From assembly GCA_000023185.1 (NCBI GenBank), contig CP001627.1, positions 230,783 through 294,782 of the forward strand: 64,000 bases of DNA, in the 5' to 3' direction. The notes beneath the pieces were generated by a model. The model was not told the origin of the DNA and ran no database searches. It was given only the letters and a program-made list of their open reading frames with translations. The DNA is from Rhizobium leguminosarum bv. trifolii WSM1325. GTDB lineage: Bacteria > Pseudomonadota > Alphaproteobacteria > Rhizobiales > Rhizobiaceae. The translations under genes were made by a program, and so were the position numbers. This document shows positions 50,641 through 59,674 of the stretch, piece after piece (position 1 is the stretch's first letter; every line of letters begins with the position of its first letter).

Positions 50641-51133
50641 TCCCCCGCGGCAAGTATGAGTTGATCAGGTCCGCGGCATCGTCCTCTCCCTTCTCGCGTG
50701 CAATATCGGCGGCGGTTGCACCAGTGCGATCGGTCTTTGTCAGGTCCGCATGGTTCTCCAACAATAGCTTTGCAACTTCGGTGTTTCCCCAGGCGGCCGC
50801 GCACATCAGCGGCGTCACGCCATCGGCAGTCTCGGCGTTTACGTCCGCGCCAAGGGATAGTAGGAAGTTTGCAACGGCTGCTTCGCCATTCGCAGATGCC
50901 TCGTGCAGTGCCGTCAGTTCACCATGACCAATCGCGTGTACTGATGCACCGTTCCGCACTAGCGTCTCAACCGCTGCAAGCAAACCTTCAGCCGCCGAGA
51001 CCATGAGCGGTGTGCGACCATGTATGCCGACTTTGTTCAAGTCGAGTTCTTTGGACTCGATTTCTAGCTGAGCTTGTGACGCGCTGGCCACGATTCGCTC
51101 AATGAAATGCTCAATCTTTGACTGATCGTTCAT
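50633..51133 (-). CDS. Ankyrin-repeat protein, probable immunity partner
   Basis: Protein of 166 residues with three to four ankyrin repeats: GRTPLMVSAAEGLLAAVETL, LTALHEASANGEAAVANFLL, VTPLMCAAAWGNTEVAKLLL and a last partial ATAADIAREKGEDDAADLI. No signal peptide. Its ATG overlaps the stop of the upstream short gene (ATGA), a coupling often seen for toxin-immunity pairs; ankyrin proteins are known immunity proteins of polymorphic toxins. Role as immunity factor is inference from this context. Confidence 0.85.
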   Translation of the reverse strand: MNDQSKIEHFIERIVASASQAQLEIESKELDLNKVGIHGRTPLMVSAAEGLLAAVETLVRNGASVHAIGHGELTALHEASANGEAAVANFLLSLGADVNAETADGVTPLMCAAAWGNTEVAKLLLENHADLTKTDRTGATAADIAREKGEDDAADLINSYLPRGSA

Positions 51134-51480
51134 GGGAGTACGTTGAAGTTCCCTAGTTCAATTCGGTTCAGTAGTCCTTGATACGTTTCGAAGGTCATCG
51201 GTGTTGCAGGTGCGACAACAAAATGCCCTGTCTTGCCAGACTGAAGAGCTTGCAAACCCTCGGGCAGACTGTTGACTGGAAATGCGCCTCCATACTTCTG
51301 AATGAATAGATCCTTTGGATCGAGGTTGAGAGACAGCCCTTGCGCCTTGCCGTTCTTTGCCAACGGATGAATCAGACCGTCGGCTGCCGGTTTAACGTCC
51401 ACCCCCAATCGCGCCTCCAAGCCGTCGCCTCCTCGGAGCAGCGTCCCAAACGGCTTCGCCTCCCTCGCGGCCTCAAGCAC
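51130..51480 (-). CDS. Orphan C-terminal module, possible polymorphic-toxin tail
   Basis: Frame of 116 codons from GTG 51480, open upstream to a stop at 51551. Upstream it reads ILTAGSLIIGGPEGKVAGKA, a glycine-rich linker-like sequence without its own start or ribosome site. The C-terminal part (LSLNLDPKDLFIQKYGGAFP ... ETYQGLLNRIELGNFNVLP) is of unrecognised family. It has no N-terminal delivery domain and is coupled to an ankyrin gene. It looks like the detached toxin end of a polymorphic toxin or effector; the activity cannot be told from the sequence. Confidence 0.5.
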   Translation of the reverse strand: MLEAAREAKPFGTLLRGGDGLEARLGVDVKPAADGLIHPLAKNGKAQGLSLNLDPKDLFIQKYGGAFPVNSLPEGLQALQSGKTGHFVVAPATPMTFETYQGLLNRIELGNFNVLP

Positions 51481-51641
51481 CGCCTTTCCAGCGACCTTAC
51501 CTTCCGGCCCGCCAATAATAAGTGAACCGGCCGTGAGAATACCGGCACCTCAGTTCGTGCCGCACCAGGCCAACGCGCGCATATTCGACGCCGTCTCGGG
51601 CAACCTCGGCATCGCCTGAACTTCCACCCGCGCGCGCGTTT

Positions 51642-53183
51642 TCACCAATCAACATTGTGCCCGCGGGTGTCGACATGAACGAACGTATCATAGACCCCAA
51701 CGCCTCCTTCGAACATTTTCTGGCTTCGATACGAGCGGATTATTTTCGCCCAATCGCGGGGCGTGCCTGCGCCGACGACTTTGAAGTCGACAGCCTTGAA
51801 CTGCATATGCTGGCTGCTCTTAGCCGCGCCCGGGAGCGTCGCGTTATATGCGGGACTCCTATAAACGCTGGTCAAAACGACACTGTGACCTATTTCCTCC
51901 CTGAAACGATCCAGGATTCTGGCAACCTGAAGTATGTTGCTCCAGAGAGCCATCGGCGGATCGGTATTAAGGCCACTCGTCGCGTTCCGACTGCCCTTCA
52001 CAAGAAATTCGTGCCACTGGAAATGCTTCACGTCTGGCAGGTTCGTGTCAAAGAAGGTCTTGAAGTCCACATTTCCGGAGATCACTCCGTCTATATTCGG
52101 CTTGTCTTGATCAACCACCTCCTCGGCGGACGCAGGATCGGATTCTGTTGCCTCGCCATCGCCTTCGGTTGTGATGCCTATTTCCAGGGAAACGTGTCCC
52201 AAGCCGACTAGCGCTTTGAGAAACGCGGCCGCGCCGCACTGCTTGGAGACAGCGGTCGGAGAAAACACCCCGTCACCAATGTATTTGCCTTTGCTGTAGT
52301 TGTTGGAGAATGACCAGAGATATGGGGTGGCAATCCGTCGGCTTCGATAGCCGAATCCGTTGAAAGCTTCCCATCTGTAAAGAGCTCTTGCAAGCGACCA
52401 GTCCTGGAGATTGTCCAGATCTTCGAATTTCAGAGCGTCAATGGCGCTTTGTTCCCACGTAAAAGGAGGCGTACCATTTTTCGGGCGGCCCGCAGGCACT
52501 CTGAATGTCCTTGCTGTGAGCCTATCGCCGTTATGCAGATGCGTGCTGAAGTTGAAGGATGCCTCCAGCAAGTGAACGCCCGCTATGAACCACCAGGGGA
52601 TTCTAAGCTGTTGTCCTACTTCCTGGTACCGTGATTTGTTGCCGAACGCGGTCTTGGCGAAATCCTTCGCTGCTTTCTCCGCCGCCGCATCCCTGTACCT
52701 TGCCTTCCTGAAAAGCGTTATATATTCATCCGCCAGATCCCCAAACTGACGGGATGTTGATAACACTACGGTTGACAGATCTCCGTTAACAGGCGCGCCC
52801 ACCGGAATCACGTCGAAGTCCGTTGCAGGCGGGACGTCTTTCTCGTCGTCGAAAACCTCCTCGAACTCTTCATTCGTCTGCCAGGTGGTCCGCATACCTT
52901 CTTTATCGTGCACGGCGCTGGCAATCTCGCTCAAGCGCTCCTGTATCGCGACAAGCCGCTCCTTTGCGGAAGCCGATCCGATGTTTTCTATCGCCTGGGA
53001 TAGCTTTGTCGAAAGCGCGAGTATCTTGAATGTCCCCTGTCGGAATTCCGTAATTTCCTCGTCTAAAGCGCCCTCAACGGCCTCAATAGCCGCGGGCCGA
53101 ATGGCTTCCCGGTCGGCTTCGGATTCAGCTGTGAGAAACTCGTTCCAGAGCTGGGTTGCTACAATGCTTGCATCGGTGGCCAT
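51642..53183 (-). CDS. Two-domain peptidoglycan hydrolase (lysozyme-like + M15 peptidase)
   Basis: Protein of 513 residues. N-terminal about 130 residues are helical and acidic. A lysozyme-like domain follows at about 150-330, with catalytic E207 in AGVHLLEASFNFSTHLHNGD, then FTWEQSAIDAL, GFGYRSRRIATPYLWSFSNN and CGAAAFLKAL. The C-terminal domain (about 400-513) is a M15 D-Ala-D-Ala-type zinc peptidase with ligands H459 and D466 in SQHMQFKAVDF and H503 in FVHVDTRG. There is no signal peptide, so export needs another route. The start at 53183 follows GGAGG by five bases. Third gene of an operon with a 3-TM protein and a lipoprotein. Confidence 0.85.
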   Translation of the reverse strand: MATDASIVATQLWNEFLTAESEADREAIRPAAIEAVEGALDEEITEFRQGTFKILALSTKLSQAIENIGSASAKERLVAIQERLSEIASAVHDKEGMRTTWQTNEEFEEVFDDEKDVPPATDFDVIPVGAPVNGDLSTVVLSTSRQFGDLADEYITLFRKARYRDAAAEKAAKDFAKTAFGNKSRYQEVGQQLRIPWWFIAGVHLLEASFNFSTHLHNGDRLTARTFRVPAGRPKNGTPPFTWEQSAIDALKFEDLDNLQDWSLARALYRWEAFNGFGYRSRRIATPYLWSFSNNYSKGKYIGDGVFSPTAVSKQCGAAAFLKALVGLGHVSLEIGITTEGDGEATESDPASAEEVVDQDKPNIDGVISGNVDFKTFFDTNLPDVKHFQWHEFLVKGSRNATSGLNTDPPMALWSNILQVARILDRFREEIGHSVVLTSVYRSPAYNATLPGAAKSSQHMQFKAVDFKVVGAGTPRDWAKIIRSYRSQKMFEGGVGVYDTFVHVDTRGHNVDW

Positions 53184-53204
53184 TATTTCCTCCAAGCAGG
53201 TTTA

Positions 53205-54101
53205 TTAGTTTCGCAGCTTCCGGACCGCGTCCCAGAAAGTGTCGGCTTTTGCCTGAATGTTTGCGGCTTCCTCGACCATCATGCGGAAATCCGCAGGCGT
53301 GTTCGAAGGCGTTCTGGCAACTGTTGCCAATCTCGTGTGCGTGACTTTTGCCTGGCGCAGGAGGGCTACATACGCTGCGAGAGAGTCGTGATACGCGGTG
53401 GTGTTTTGCCGCATTGCCGTGATTTCCGCTCCGGAGGCCTTGAGTACTGCGAGTTGCTGGGAAAGATAATAGATCTTGTACATCTGCGGGGTATCGGCGA
53501 TTAACGCGTCGATCAGTTGGGCGATCGTTTCGCGTTGCTGGAGCAACGACCGTCTGATGGCTTCAGCCGAACGAGCGCGCTCCAGATCTCCGGCGAGGTC
53601 GGAAAGGGAGGACACGATCGGACCGCCGAAGACCGCCGGAAGCACTCCAGTCGTCACTCCGGCAATTGCAACGATCCCGGAAGCTGCCGCGGCGATGTCG
53701 TTGATGGAGGATTTGAGTTCATCTGCACTTTTTCCCTCGCTTAATTCGACAAGCGCGAGCGAGTATTCGGTGAGCAATTGGAGCGCCAGCCGCCGCACCG
53801 CGACACTCGGATCTTCATTTCTGCCGCCCCCGATCGCTTGAGGATTGAAACAGGTCGGGACACCTGCGGCGTCAGTACCACAGGAGTCTTTCCCCTGCTT
53901 AGCCCTGGAAGCTATCACTTTCGCGGTTTCGTCATAGAGCAGATCTCCTGCCTTCTGCGCCTCAGCGAAAGAGGTATTTAGACTCTTGAGATCTTCGGGT
54001 TGAATCCTGGTCGCGCAAGCCGCGAGAGCGATCAACGAAAGCAGGGCGCAGAAAAGCCGAACCCGTACGAAGTGGGGGCGCAAGTACCACTGCATGCGCA
54101 T
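53205..54101 (-). CDS. Predicted lipoprotein of unknown function
   Basis: Protein of about 298 residues. The N-terminus (MRMQWYLRPHFVRVRLFCAL) leads into a lipobox LIALAAC-A, so it should be a lipoprotein. The mature part is largely helical, with a glycine/alanine-rich membrane-active-looking segment (SGIVAIAGVTTGVLPAVFGG) around the middle and coiled-coil-like helices toward the end (AIRRSLLQQRETIAQLIDAL). The start at 54101 is chosen because AGGA lies five bases before it; the frame is open to 54143. Family not recognised. It lies nine to twenty bases before the peptidoglycan hydrolase gene. Confidence 0.75.
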   Translation of the reverse strand: MRMQWYLRPHFVRVRLFCALLSLIALAACATRIQPEDLKSLNTSFAEAQKAGDLLYDETAKVIASRAKQGKDSCGTDAAGVPTCFNPQAIGGGRNEDPSVAVRRLALQLLTEYSLALVELSEGKSADELKSSINDIAAAASGIVAIAGVTTGVLPAVFGGPIVSSLSDLAGDLERARSAEAIRRSLLQQRETIAQLIDALIADTPQMYKIYYLSQQLAVLKASGAEITAMRQNTTAYHDSLAAYVALLRQAKVTHTRLATVARTPSNTPADFRMMVEEAANIQAKADTFWDAVRKLRN

Positions 54102-54185
54102 GAAATCCTGCATTGCGATCATCCGATGCAACATAGAGGTCAAAGAGACTATCGAGGCAGTAAAACGAGGAGCGGGAACTGCCGG

Positions 54186-55589
54186 TCACTTACACAGCAT
54201 GAGGTCGTTCAGGGTATCCTGGGCCTTTTTTTGCACGTTGATCCCGTCGGGAAAGACGTAGTCGGCCGACTTCGAAATTGCAGTCACTTGCTCGCGCAGC
54301 AGATTGCGAAGCGAATTTTCCGGGTTGCACCCCGCGAAACCGATGGCGACGATCGCGTTGTTGACCCTGCGGTCTATCCGAAAACCGTTGGCTAGCGGTT
54401 GAGGCGGCAACGAGTTTTTCGAGAGCGCATCGACGAAAGCTACTGCCCAGTCGCCGGCTCGATCCGGTGATCCGGATGGCCATCCAGTCGCCTGTAGTGC
54501 CCAACTTAGGAACTCGGTCGACCAGTTTCGCATAGTCGAATCGTTGGATCCGGTCAGCTCAACGATATATTTCATTTGCTCCGGGCTTAGGCTTTCGACG
54601 ATCCGTACGGCGTTGGCCCGATCGTTGCTCACAGCAGTCACCCAGGCAACGAGGCGTCCAAGGTCTTGCCTGTAGTCGGCTTCGCTGATGCTCCAAGTAG
54701 AGGCGACATGGTCCCAATCGTCCTGGGATGACAATTGGGAGAGAGACTTCCTCGCCCAATCCCTGGTTTCAGACGTTTCCGAGGGAAGGCCACTCAGATA
54801 GCTATCGATGTCACTGTTGAGCCCGGCTGCCGATGCAGGCGAAAGCACAGCTCTTAGCAGTCGATCGGAAACGGACGCTACGCCTTGGGGTGCCTTATCG
54901 TCGTGGCATAGGGGCGTGTGTGTGCCGACCTGCTGTCCCGTCCTTCCGTCGATGAGAACGTATTCCTGTGTATCGTCCAACTGCTGCAGTTGGAATGTCA
55001 TCTCTTCCCCGTGCTCAAGCGCTTTTCGCATCGGTTCGGTGTCGACGCAACGAATGTAGAATTCCTGCGGGGATTTGCCCGGCTTGTTGACGAAAAGAAT
55101 GTTGATGAACTTCGTGTTCAAGTCCCCGGGAAACGCAACCATCCTGAACGATTCCGAACCAGTAGGCCGACCGACGAGAATGGATCTGCTTGCGCTTGCC
55201 GCAACGGATTGCATCTCGCTGCTTGAATCCAACGTTATCAAAACATAGGGCCTGACCGTCTTCAGTGGGACGAAAGCGAGAACCAGATAAAGAACGACTG
55301 CCATTGCGCCCGCGCCGACAACGGTCCAGCCGCGATAGCTGCCATGGACATGCGTGCCGAATGCAACCAGGATGATGCCAAAACCAATACATACAGCGAG
55401 CGCTGCGAGCTGCCAGTATGAGGGCGAGAGCGTAATATAGTAGAATCCGAAGCCTGCAATAAGCAAGCCCGCGATCAAAGCGACATATTCCATGCCATGA
55501 GGTATTGGCCGTGGCTCAGGTTGGCTATTGGCTGTAGATCGCAGTTCAGCGTTCGCGGTTTCATTCGCGTTTGCGTCGATGTCACTCAT
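54186..55589 (-). CDS. Three-TM protein with large soluble C-terminal domain
   Basis: Protein of 467 residues, family not recognised. Three helices lie at about 33-53, 58-78 and 86-107. The soluble part (110-467) first has a beta-rich segment (VRPYVLITLDSSSEMQSVAA ... ILVGRPTGSESFRMVAFPGD) and then a helical domain with repeated Trp residues (DDWDHVASTWSISEADYRQD, STEFLSWALQATGWPSG). No catalytic motif seen. First gene of the operon followed by the lipoprotein and the peptidoglycan hydrolase. Membrane anchoring of the system is a reasonable guess. Confidence 0.75.
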   Translation of the reverse strand: MSDIDANANETANAELRSTANSQPEPRPIPHGMEYVALIAGLLIAGFGFYYITLSPSYWQLAALAVCIGFGIILVAFGTHVHGSYRGWTVVGAGAMAVVLYLVLAFVPLKTVRPYVLITLDSSSEMQSVAASASRSILVGRPTGSESFRMVAFPGDLNTKFINILFVNKPGKSPQEFYIRCVDTEPMRKALEHGEEMTFQLQQLDDTQEYVLIDGRTGQQVGTHTPLCHDDKAPQGVASVSDRLLRAVLSPASAAGLNSDIDSYLSGLPSETSETRDWARKSLSQLSSQDDWDHVASTWSISEADYRQDLGRLVAWVTAVSNDRANAVRIVESLSPEQMKYIVELTGSNDSTMRNWSTEFLSWALQATGWPSGSPDRAGDWAVAFVDALSKNSLPPQPLANGFRIDRRVNNAIVAIGFAGCNPENSLRNLLREQVTAISKSADYVFPDGINVQKKAQDTLNDLMLCK

Positions 55590-56023
55590 GTAAACGCCCC
55601 TCTGAGGCCTAGCCTCGAGGCAAATTTAACACCTTTAAAGTGTATTTCAAGACAAATATGGCGTGCCTGAGAAGAAATATTCTTCTTTTTATTCAGAGCT
55701 AGGCTGAACACTTAATTCGCGGCCGCAAGGGATAAACATAAATAACGAACGTCAGCGTTTTGATTCAGTATATCTGTTTTTTCATCGGCAGAATGCGGCT
55801 CTCATTGTTGAGCGCTCCCGCAAAGCCTGGCATCGTGGACGCCTCGACAGGAGCCCCCAAAGCCTTTGCTCTTAACGGCGACCGACGCTCCTCTTTCGAT
55901 CGCTCCTATCGTCGGCGCAAGTCCTGGTTGGAGCAGAGGCAGGCGCAAATACGCATCATGCGTCGGCGTCTTTTCTTCATGCATGAGCGGGTCGCTGTGC
56001 GGCGTGGTGTCGGCCCTTGCTAT
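55590..56023. other. AT-richer intergenic region, likely promoter of the 3-TM operon
   Basis: About 430 bases with lower GC than the surroundings, especially 55610-55790. Promoters for the minus-strand operon probably lie here. No gene or repeat recognised. Confidence 0.4.
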
Positions 56024-56989
56024 TCACGATCGGAAGATGACCGAGAAATCGAATGGCGCATCGTTCATTGCACGACCGAGATGTCGGGGGATGTCAGTCG
56101 CCGCGGCCAGGGAACCTTCGTTCAGACCGCCCCAGCTTCCCTCATAGTACGCTTTCCAGATAGCCTTCATGCGGTCACGTATTTTCCCTTTGCTTATCGC
56201 GTAGTATTGCCACGCGACCAATGCCCGCCAATCTTCCAGTAGTCGCTGGTCGGAAAGATTGGATCGTCCGATTGGGCGCGCGCTATCTGGAACTTCGGTG
56301 AGCGACCATCGACGAGAGATTCCTCCATTTGACGCCTTCGTCTCCGTAACTCCGATGCCAAACATTGTTGAACCTAGCCCGCTGCTGCAGGCTGAGATGA
56401 CGGATGCGACACCGCCACGAGTGTGGATTCCTCTGGCGTGTGCACCATCTACCCCCTGTACAAGCACTCCGTCAGCCCAAAAGGCCAACTGAGTTGCTGC
56501 AACCGACTCCGATCGGCTGATCTGCTTCCAACCGGCGGTAAACCAATGTTTCTCATCGTTAAATCCCTCCCTAACTCTTGATGCCCAGCGAAGCAGGTTA
56601 TTTTCCACGCACGTCTTGATCGGATGAGATACGCAAAGCGTGCTTTCGAGTCCCGCAGACAGCCCAGATGCGCCTCGCTCACTGATGCCCGTTTCGTTGT
56701 GAAATTGCCTCCACGCATCTTCAGATAGTGCTGCCGACCAGATTTCAGTTAAGGTTTTCCAGACCTGCGCATCTTCATTCAGTCTGTGAAACAGGTCCGC
56801 GATATTGCCGCCAATCCAGTGGCCCATGCCGATGGTCAGGTTGGGATCCTCCGGGTCGTGGAAATGCACTTCGGAGAAAACCCGCCTTGACGAGCTCGTC
56901 GCGTTGAAAATCTTCTGCATGAGAAAGAGATCGGAATTCTCGTCAAGAACCTGGGACGGGTCGTCATTTACAAGGTCTGCCGCGTTCAT
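56024..56989 (-). CDS. Lysozyme-like protein, putative
   Basis: Protein of 321 residues without signal peptide. Residues about 30-65 read SSSRRVFSEVHFHDPEDPNL and TIGMGHWIGGNIADLF. The order of Glu, then Asp, then (T)IGxGHW resembles the active-site region of GH24-type lysozymes and related muramidases, so a peptidoglycan-cleaving domain is suggested but not proven. The rest contains many conserved-looking Trp residues (EKHWFTAGWKQISRSESVAA, WKAYYEGSWGGLNE). Start at 56989 with GGAG eight bases ahead. Monocistronic or distal to the caspase operon. Confidence 0.6.
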   Translation of the reverse strand: MNAADLVNDDPSQVLDENSDLFLMQKIFNATSSSRRVFSEVHFHDPEDPNLTIGMGHWIGGNIADLFHRLNEDAQVWKTLTEIWSAALSEDAWRQFHNETGISERGASGLSAGLESTLCVSHPIKTCVENNLLRWASRVREGFNDEKHWFTAGWKQISRSESVAATQLAFWADGVLVQGVDGAHARGIHTRGGVASVISACSSGLGSTMFGIGVTETKASNGGISRRWSLTEVPDSARPIGRSNLSDQRLLEDWRALVAWQYYAISKGKIRDRMKAIWKAYYEGSWGGLNEGSLAAATDIPRHLGRAMNDAPFDFSVIFRS

Positions 56990-57772
56990 TGTCTAAGCTC
57001 CAGGCGGTGGGTGCCGGCCATCCGTTCGAAGGACCAGAAGCCGGTGTTCAAGTCTTGTCAGACCCTAGCGGAGACTGGTTGAAGGATTTTCGGATCAAGT
57101 AAGGGTCCTCCGACCACGTCGAAAGGAATGAAACGGCGGCGGCCGCTTGCTGCCCTTCAAGACTATCAGCAGTTGGACTTCGTTGCCGACAGCGTCTCGA
57201 GCAATTCTCCTGTACGATGGGCGACACATCTAACAGGTACTGCGAGGAGCTATCTCAAACTCTTCCACTTTTCTTGCAAACTGCTCGAATGCTGATTCAG
57301 AACTCCCTGCCACCACGCCTTGAATTATATCACTTGGTGCACTTCATACTAGCTCACTTGTATAGTAAAAAAGAGCTACGCTCGGGTTGGGCGGACTCGC
57401 GTTATAGCGACGTCGAGTTCCCAACAAGAAACGCTAATTAGTTGGAAGGGCGTTTGCACCCGATTTCGAAGGGGCCGTGGGTGTGGAGCTTTCTCCGAGA
57501 GGCGTGGACCGAATGCGGTCGCGGTCACCGAAGACCCTCAAGTGCAACCGCCAGCCCAGAGCCGGAGAGAGCGGACGACGATGGCTTGGAGGCCTTTTTG
57601 GGGAAAGGTCCGCTGCGACGGGGTCGGGCTGCGACGCCCCTGAAGGTGGAAACACCGAGGGCCTCCAGCTCGCGAAGGGGCCGCCGCGGTCTGAGCCAAA
57701 TTGCTATCGATCCCAAGGCCTTTTTGTCGGATACCGTAGGATTGGATCGGAGCTGACAATCCTTTGCAGTAA
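56990..57772. other. Long gap between lysozyme-like and caspase genes
   Basis: About 780 bases. The part 57000-57430 is of mixed composition and holds only short open frames. The part 57440-57770 is GC-rich, and its long reading frames are arginine/serine-rich and do not look like proteins. Near 57131-57200 the plus strand reads LAALQDYQQLDFVADSVSS, faintly like an IS3 transposase segment, but too short to claim. No terminator was clearly seen. Confidence 0.4.
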
Positions 57773-59674
57773 TCAGTCTTCCCGAACGACAAGCGAAACA
57801 AAGCTGGTCGACCATCCCTTGACGGAAAGTTCCGGCGTCGGGCCGCGCTGCGTGGAAGCGGCATTGGCAAGCAGCTGTGCGAGCGGATCGCCGAGTTTCG
57901 TCGCCAACCCTTGGCGAAGGGTCTCGTCCGTCAGACAATCCTGTTCCAACGCCTCGGGAGCGATGGGTCGATCGGTGGAAATTATCAGGAAATATTCGCG
58001 GCCGGCTCTGTCTGGTGCTCTCAGAAGCTTCGTTCTGACCGAACCCAGAAGCGGTTCGTCCGATCCCGATGGCGGCGGCATTAGCAGCCTGACGCAGTAG
58101 TCCGCGTCGAGATTAAGAACGTAGGCGTGTTTGGGCGAAACACTCCCATTGTACAAACCCAGCACAAAGCTCTGGCGCGGCTTGATGACCGCTTCGCCGT
58201 CCTGCATCTTCGGATTGCTGACTTTGTCGGATCCCTTTGTGGCCAAGAGTACTCTTGCCCTGACCGGTGCGTTGGGGTTTTCTGGGTTAGAGAGAGAAAG
58301 AAGCGCCTGGTAGCGGGCCAATCGACCTAAAAGCAGTGCGCCTTGACCCTCGGTGAACGCCGACAAGGGGCGGACAGGGCCGACTGCAGAACCGTCCAGA
58401 CGTTTGAGTCGAACGCCTTTATCTGAAACATCCAACCACTGTGTTGCATCACGGTCAGGAACGATCTCAACGAAGCTGAGCTTTTCGATGACGTCCTTGA
58501 CCTGCCCGCGTTTCACCTCGTCTCCTCCAGACAATGCCACCCTTAGCCGCAAATCGCCAAATGAATGCGCCTGCTCCATTGCAAAAAGCCTTGCCGGCAA
58601 GATAACATCCTTTTTCAAATCGATTTCAGCCGACGCTGGATGGACGGCCGTCACGACGCCGTCGGTGAGAACAGGAAAGCCGCGGCCGGCCTCAGCCGCA
58701 GTGGTAAACAAGGCAAACTGCGAGCCTTGCGTTACGCCGGACACTGCGCCTGCAAAAAGTTTCACGCGCTGTGCGCCCTCAGGCTCGGCACGAACCGGTA
58801 GCTTTCCGAGAGGTCCCGCACCGAGAAATTTCTGCGACAGGCCGCCTTCGCCCTGCGGATTGTGGGGCACCCCCTGGCTGTTCAGTGTAACCCTTACCCT
58901 GGTAAGCACATCGAGATAGGTAACATCTTCCTCCGCTGTTTCCAGCACCCGAACGAGGGCTCTGCTGAATTCGCCGCGCACCACGCCATCACGGTCGGAT
59001 TCCAGAGCTTCCTCATCGTCCTGAGCCGCGGCGAGCAGGATGCTGTCGCCGGTAAAGATGTTGTGCTGTGATGCTTGACTCTTGTTTGACGACCAACCCG
59101 CTGCTGGTTCGTTCAGCGCTGGGACGGTCCGTGCCTGCGCCCAGAGCCTTGTCCCGGTGCCGGAATGGCAACTATCCAGGATGACCACAGGTTTCAGCCC
59201 GCGGTCTAGGGCTTTTGCAACGAAGGAACTCAACTCGTCATCTATTATGTCGGGGATCTTCCCATCCTTGTCCCTTGCGTCGTAGGGCAAGATCGTGTCG
59301 TCAAGCTGGGAGGTTTCGTCCATCGATTTGTCGAACTGGCGCGAGCCGTGACCTGAGAAGTAAAAAAGGACGACATCGCCTATTGCTGCATCGGACAACA
59401 GCTTCTGCAGCCCATCGACCACCGCTTGACGCTTTGCTGCCTGATCGATGAGTGTCTCTGTGTTCGCCGGCATCAGACCGTAGCGATCACGCAGAACGCT
59501 CTCGAGTGCCGGGACGTCGTTGGCTGGACCCCTCAGATTGCGAAAAGAGCCACCATTTGAATTTTGATAGGTCCCAACGCCCACCAGGAGCGCATGGAGG
59601 CCCGGGCGTTGCTCGGCGCTCGCCGGCAGCGAAAACAGCACAAAACATAAGACGAATGCGGCTACCGGTCTCAT
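57773..59674 (-). CDS. Secreted caspase-family (metacaspase-like) peptidase
   Basis: Protein of 633 residues with a signal peptide (MRPVAAFVLCFVLFSLPASA). The caspase/C14 domain covers about 25-270: H109 in FYFSGHGSRQF and C169 in VVILDSCHSGTG form the catalytic dyad. Acidic segments (SQLDDTILPYDARDKDGKIP) resemble those near the calcium site of type I metacaspases. The region 280-630 contains beta-rich repeats of unknown type (FAGAVSGVTQGSQFALFTTA ...) including a DUF-like EGQGALLLGRLARYQALLSL segment. ATG overlaps the stop of the WD40-caspase gene upstream (ATGA), so the two are made together in the periplasm. Confidence 0.88.
   Translation of the reverse strand: MRPVAAFVLCFVLFSLPASAEQRPGLHALLVGVGTYQNSNGGSFRNLRGPANDVPALESVLRDRYGLMPANTETLIDQAAKRQAVVDGLQKLLSDAAIGDVVLFYFSGHGSRQFDKSMDETSQLDDTILPYDARDKDGKIPDIIDDELSSFVAKALDRGLKPVVILDSCHSGTGTRLWAQARTVPALNEPAAGWSSNKSQASQHNIFTGDSILLAAAQDDEEALESDRDGVVRGEFSRALVRVLETAEEDVTYLDVLTRVRVTLNSQGVPHNPQGEGGLSQKFLGAGPLGKLPVRAEPEGAQRVKLFAGAVSGVTQGSQFALFTTAAEAGRGFPVLTDGVVTAVHPASAEIDLKKDVILPARLFAMEQAHSFGDLRLRVALSGGDEVKRGQVKDVIEKLSFVEIVPDRDATQWLDVSDKGVRLKRLDGSAVGPVRPLSAFTEGQGALLLGRLARYQALLSLSNPENPNAPVRARVLLATKGSDKVSNPKMQDGEAVIKPRQSFVLGLYNGSVSPKHAYVLNLDADYCVRLLMPPPSGSDEPLLGSVRTKLLRAPDRAGREYFLIISTDRPIAPEALEQDCLTDETLRQGLATKLGDPLAQLLANAASTQRGPTPELSVKGWSTSFVSLVVRED

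Noticed and set aside
51669..51676. Fourth TGTCGACA site
   Set aside because: Lies inside the M15 zinc motif coding sequence, so it is explained by the protein and not regulatory.
57131..57200. Possible IS3 transposase fragment (LDFVADSVSS)
   Set aside because: Only about ten residues resemble the family; no flanking repeats or further transposase sequence.
57442..57760. GC-rich open frames in both directions between 57.44 and 57.76 kb
   Set aside because: Arg/Ser/Pro-rich translations without motifs; typical chance frames.
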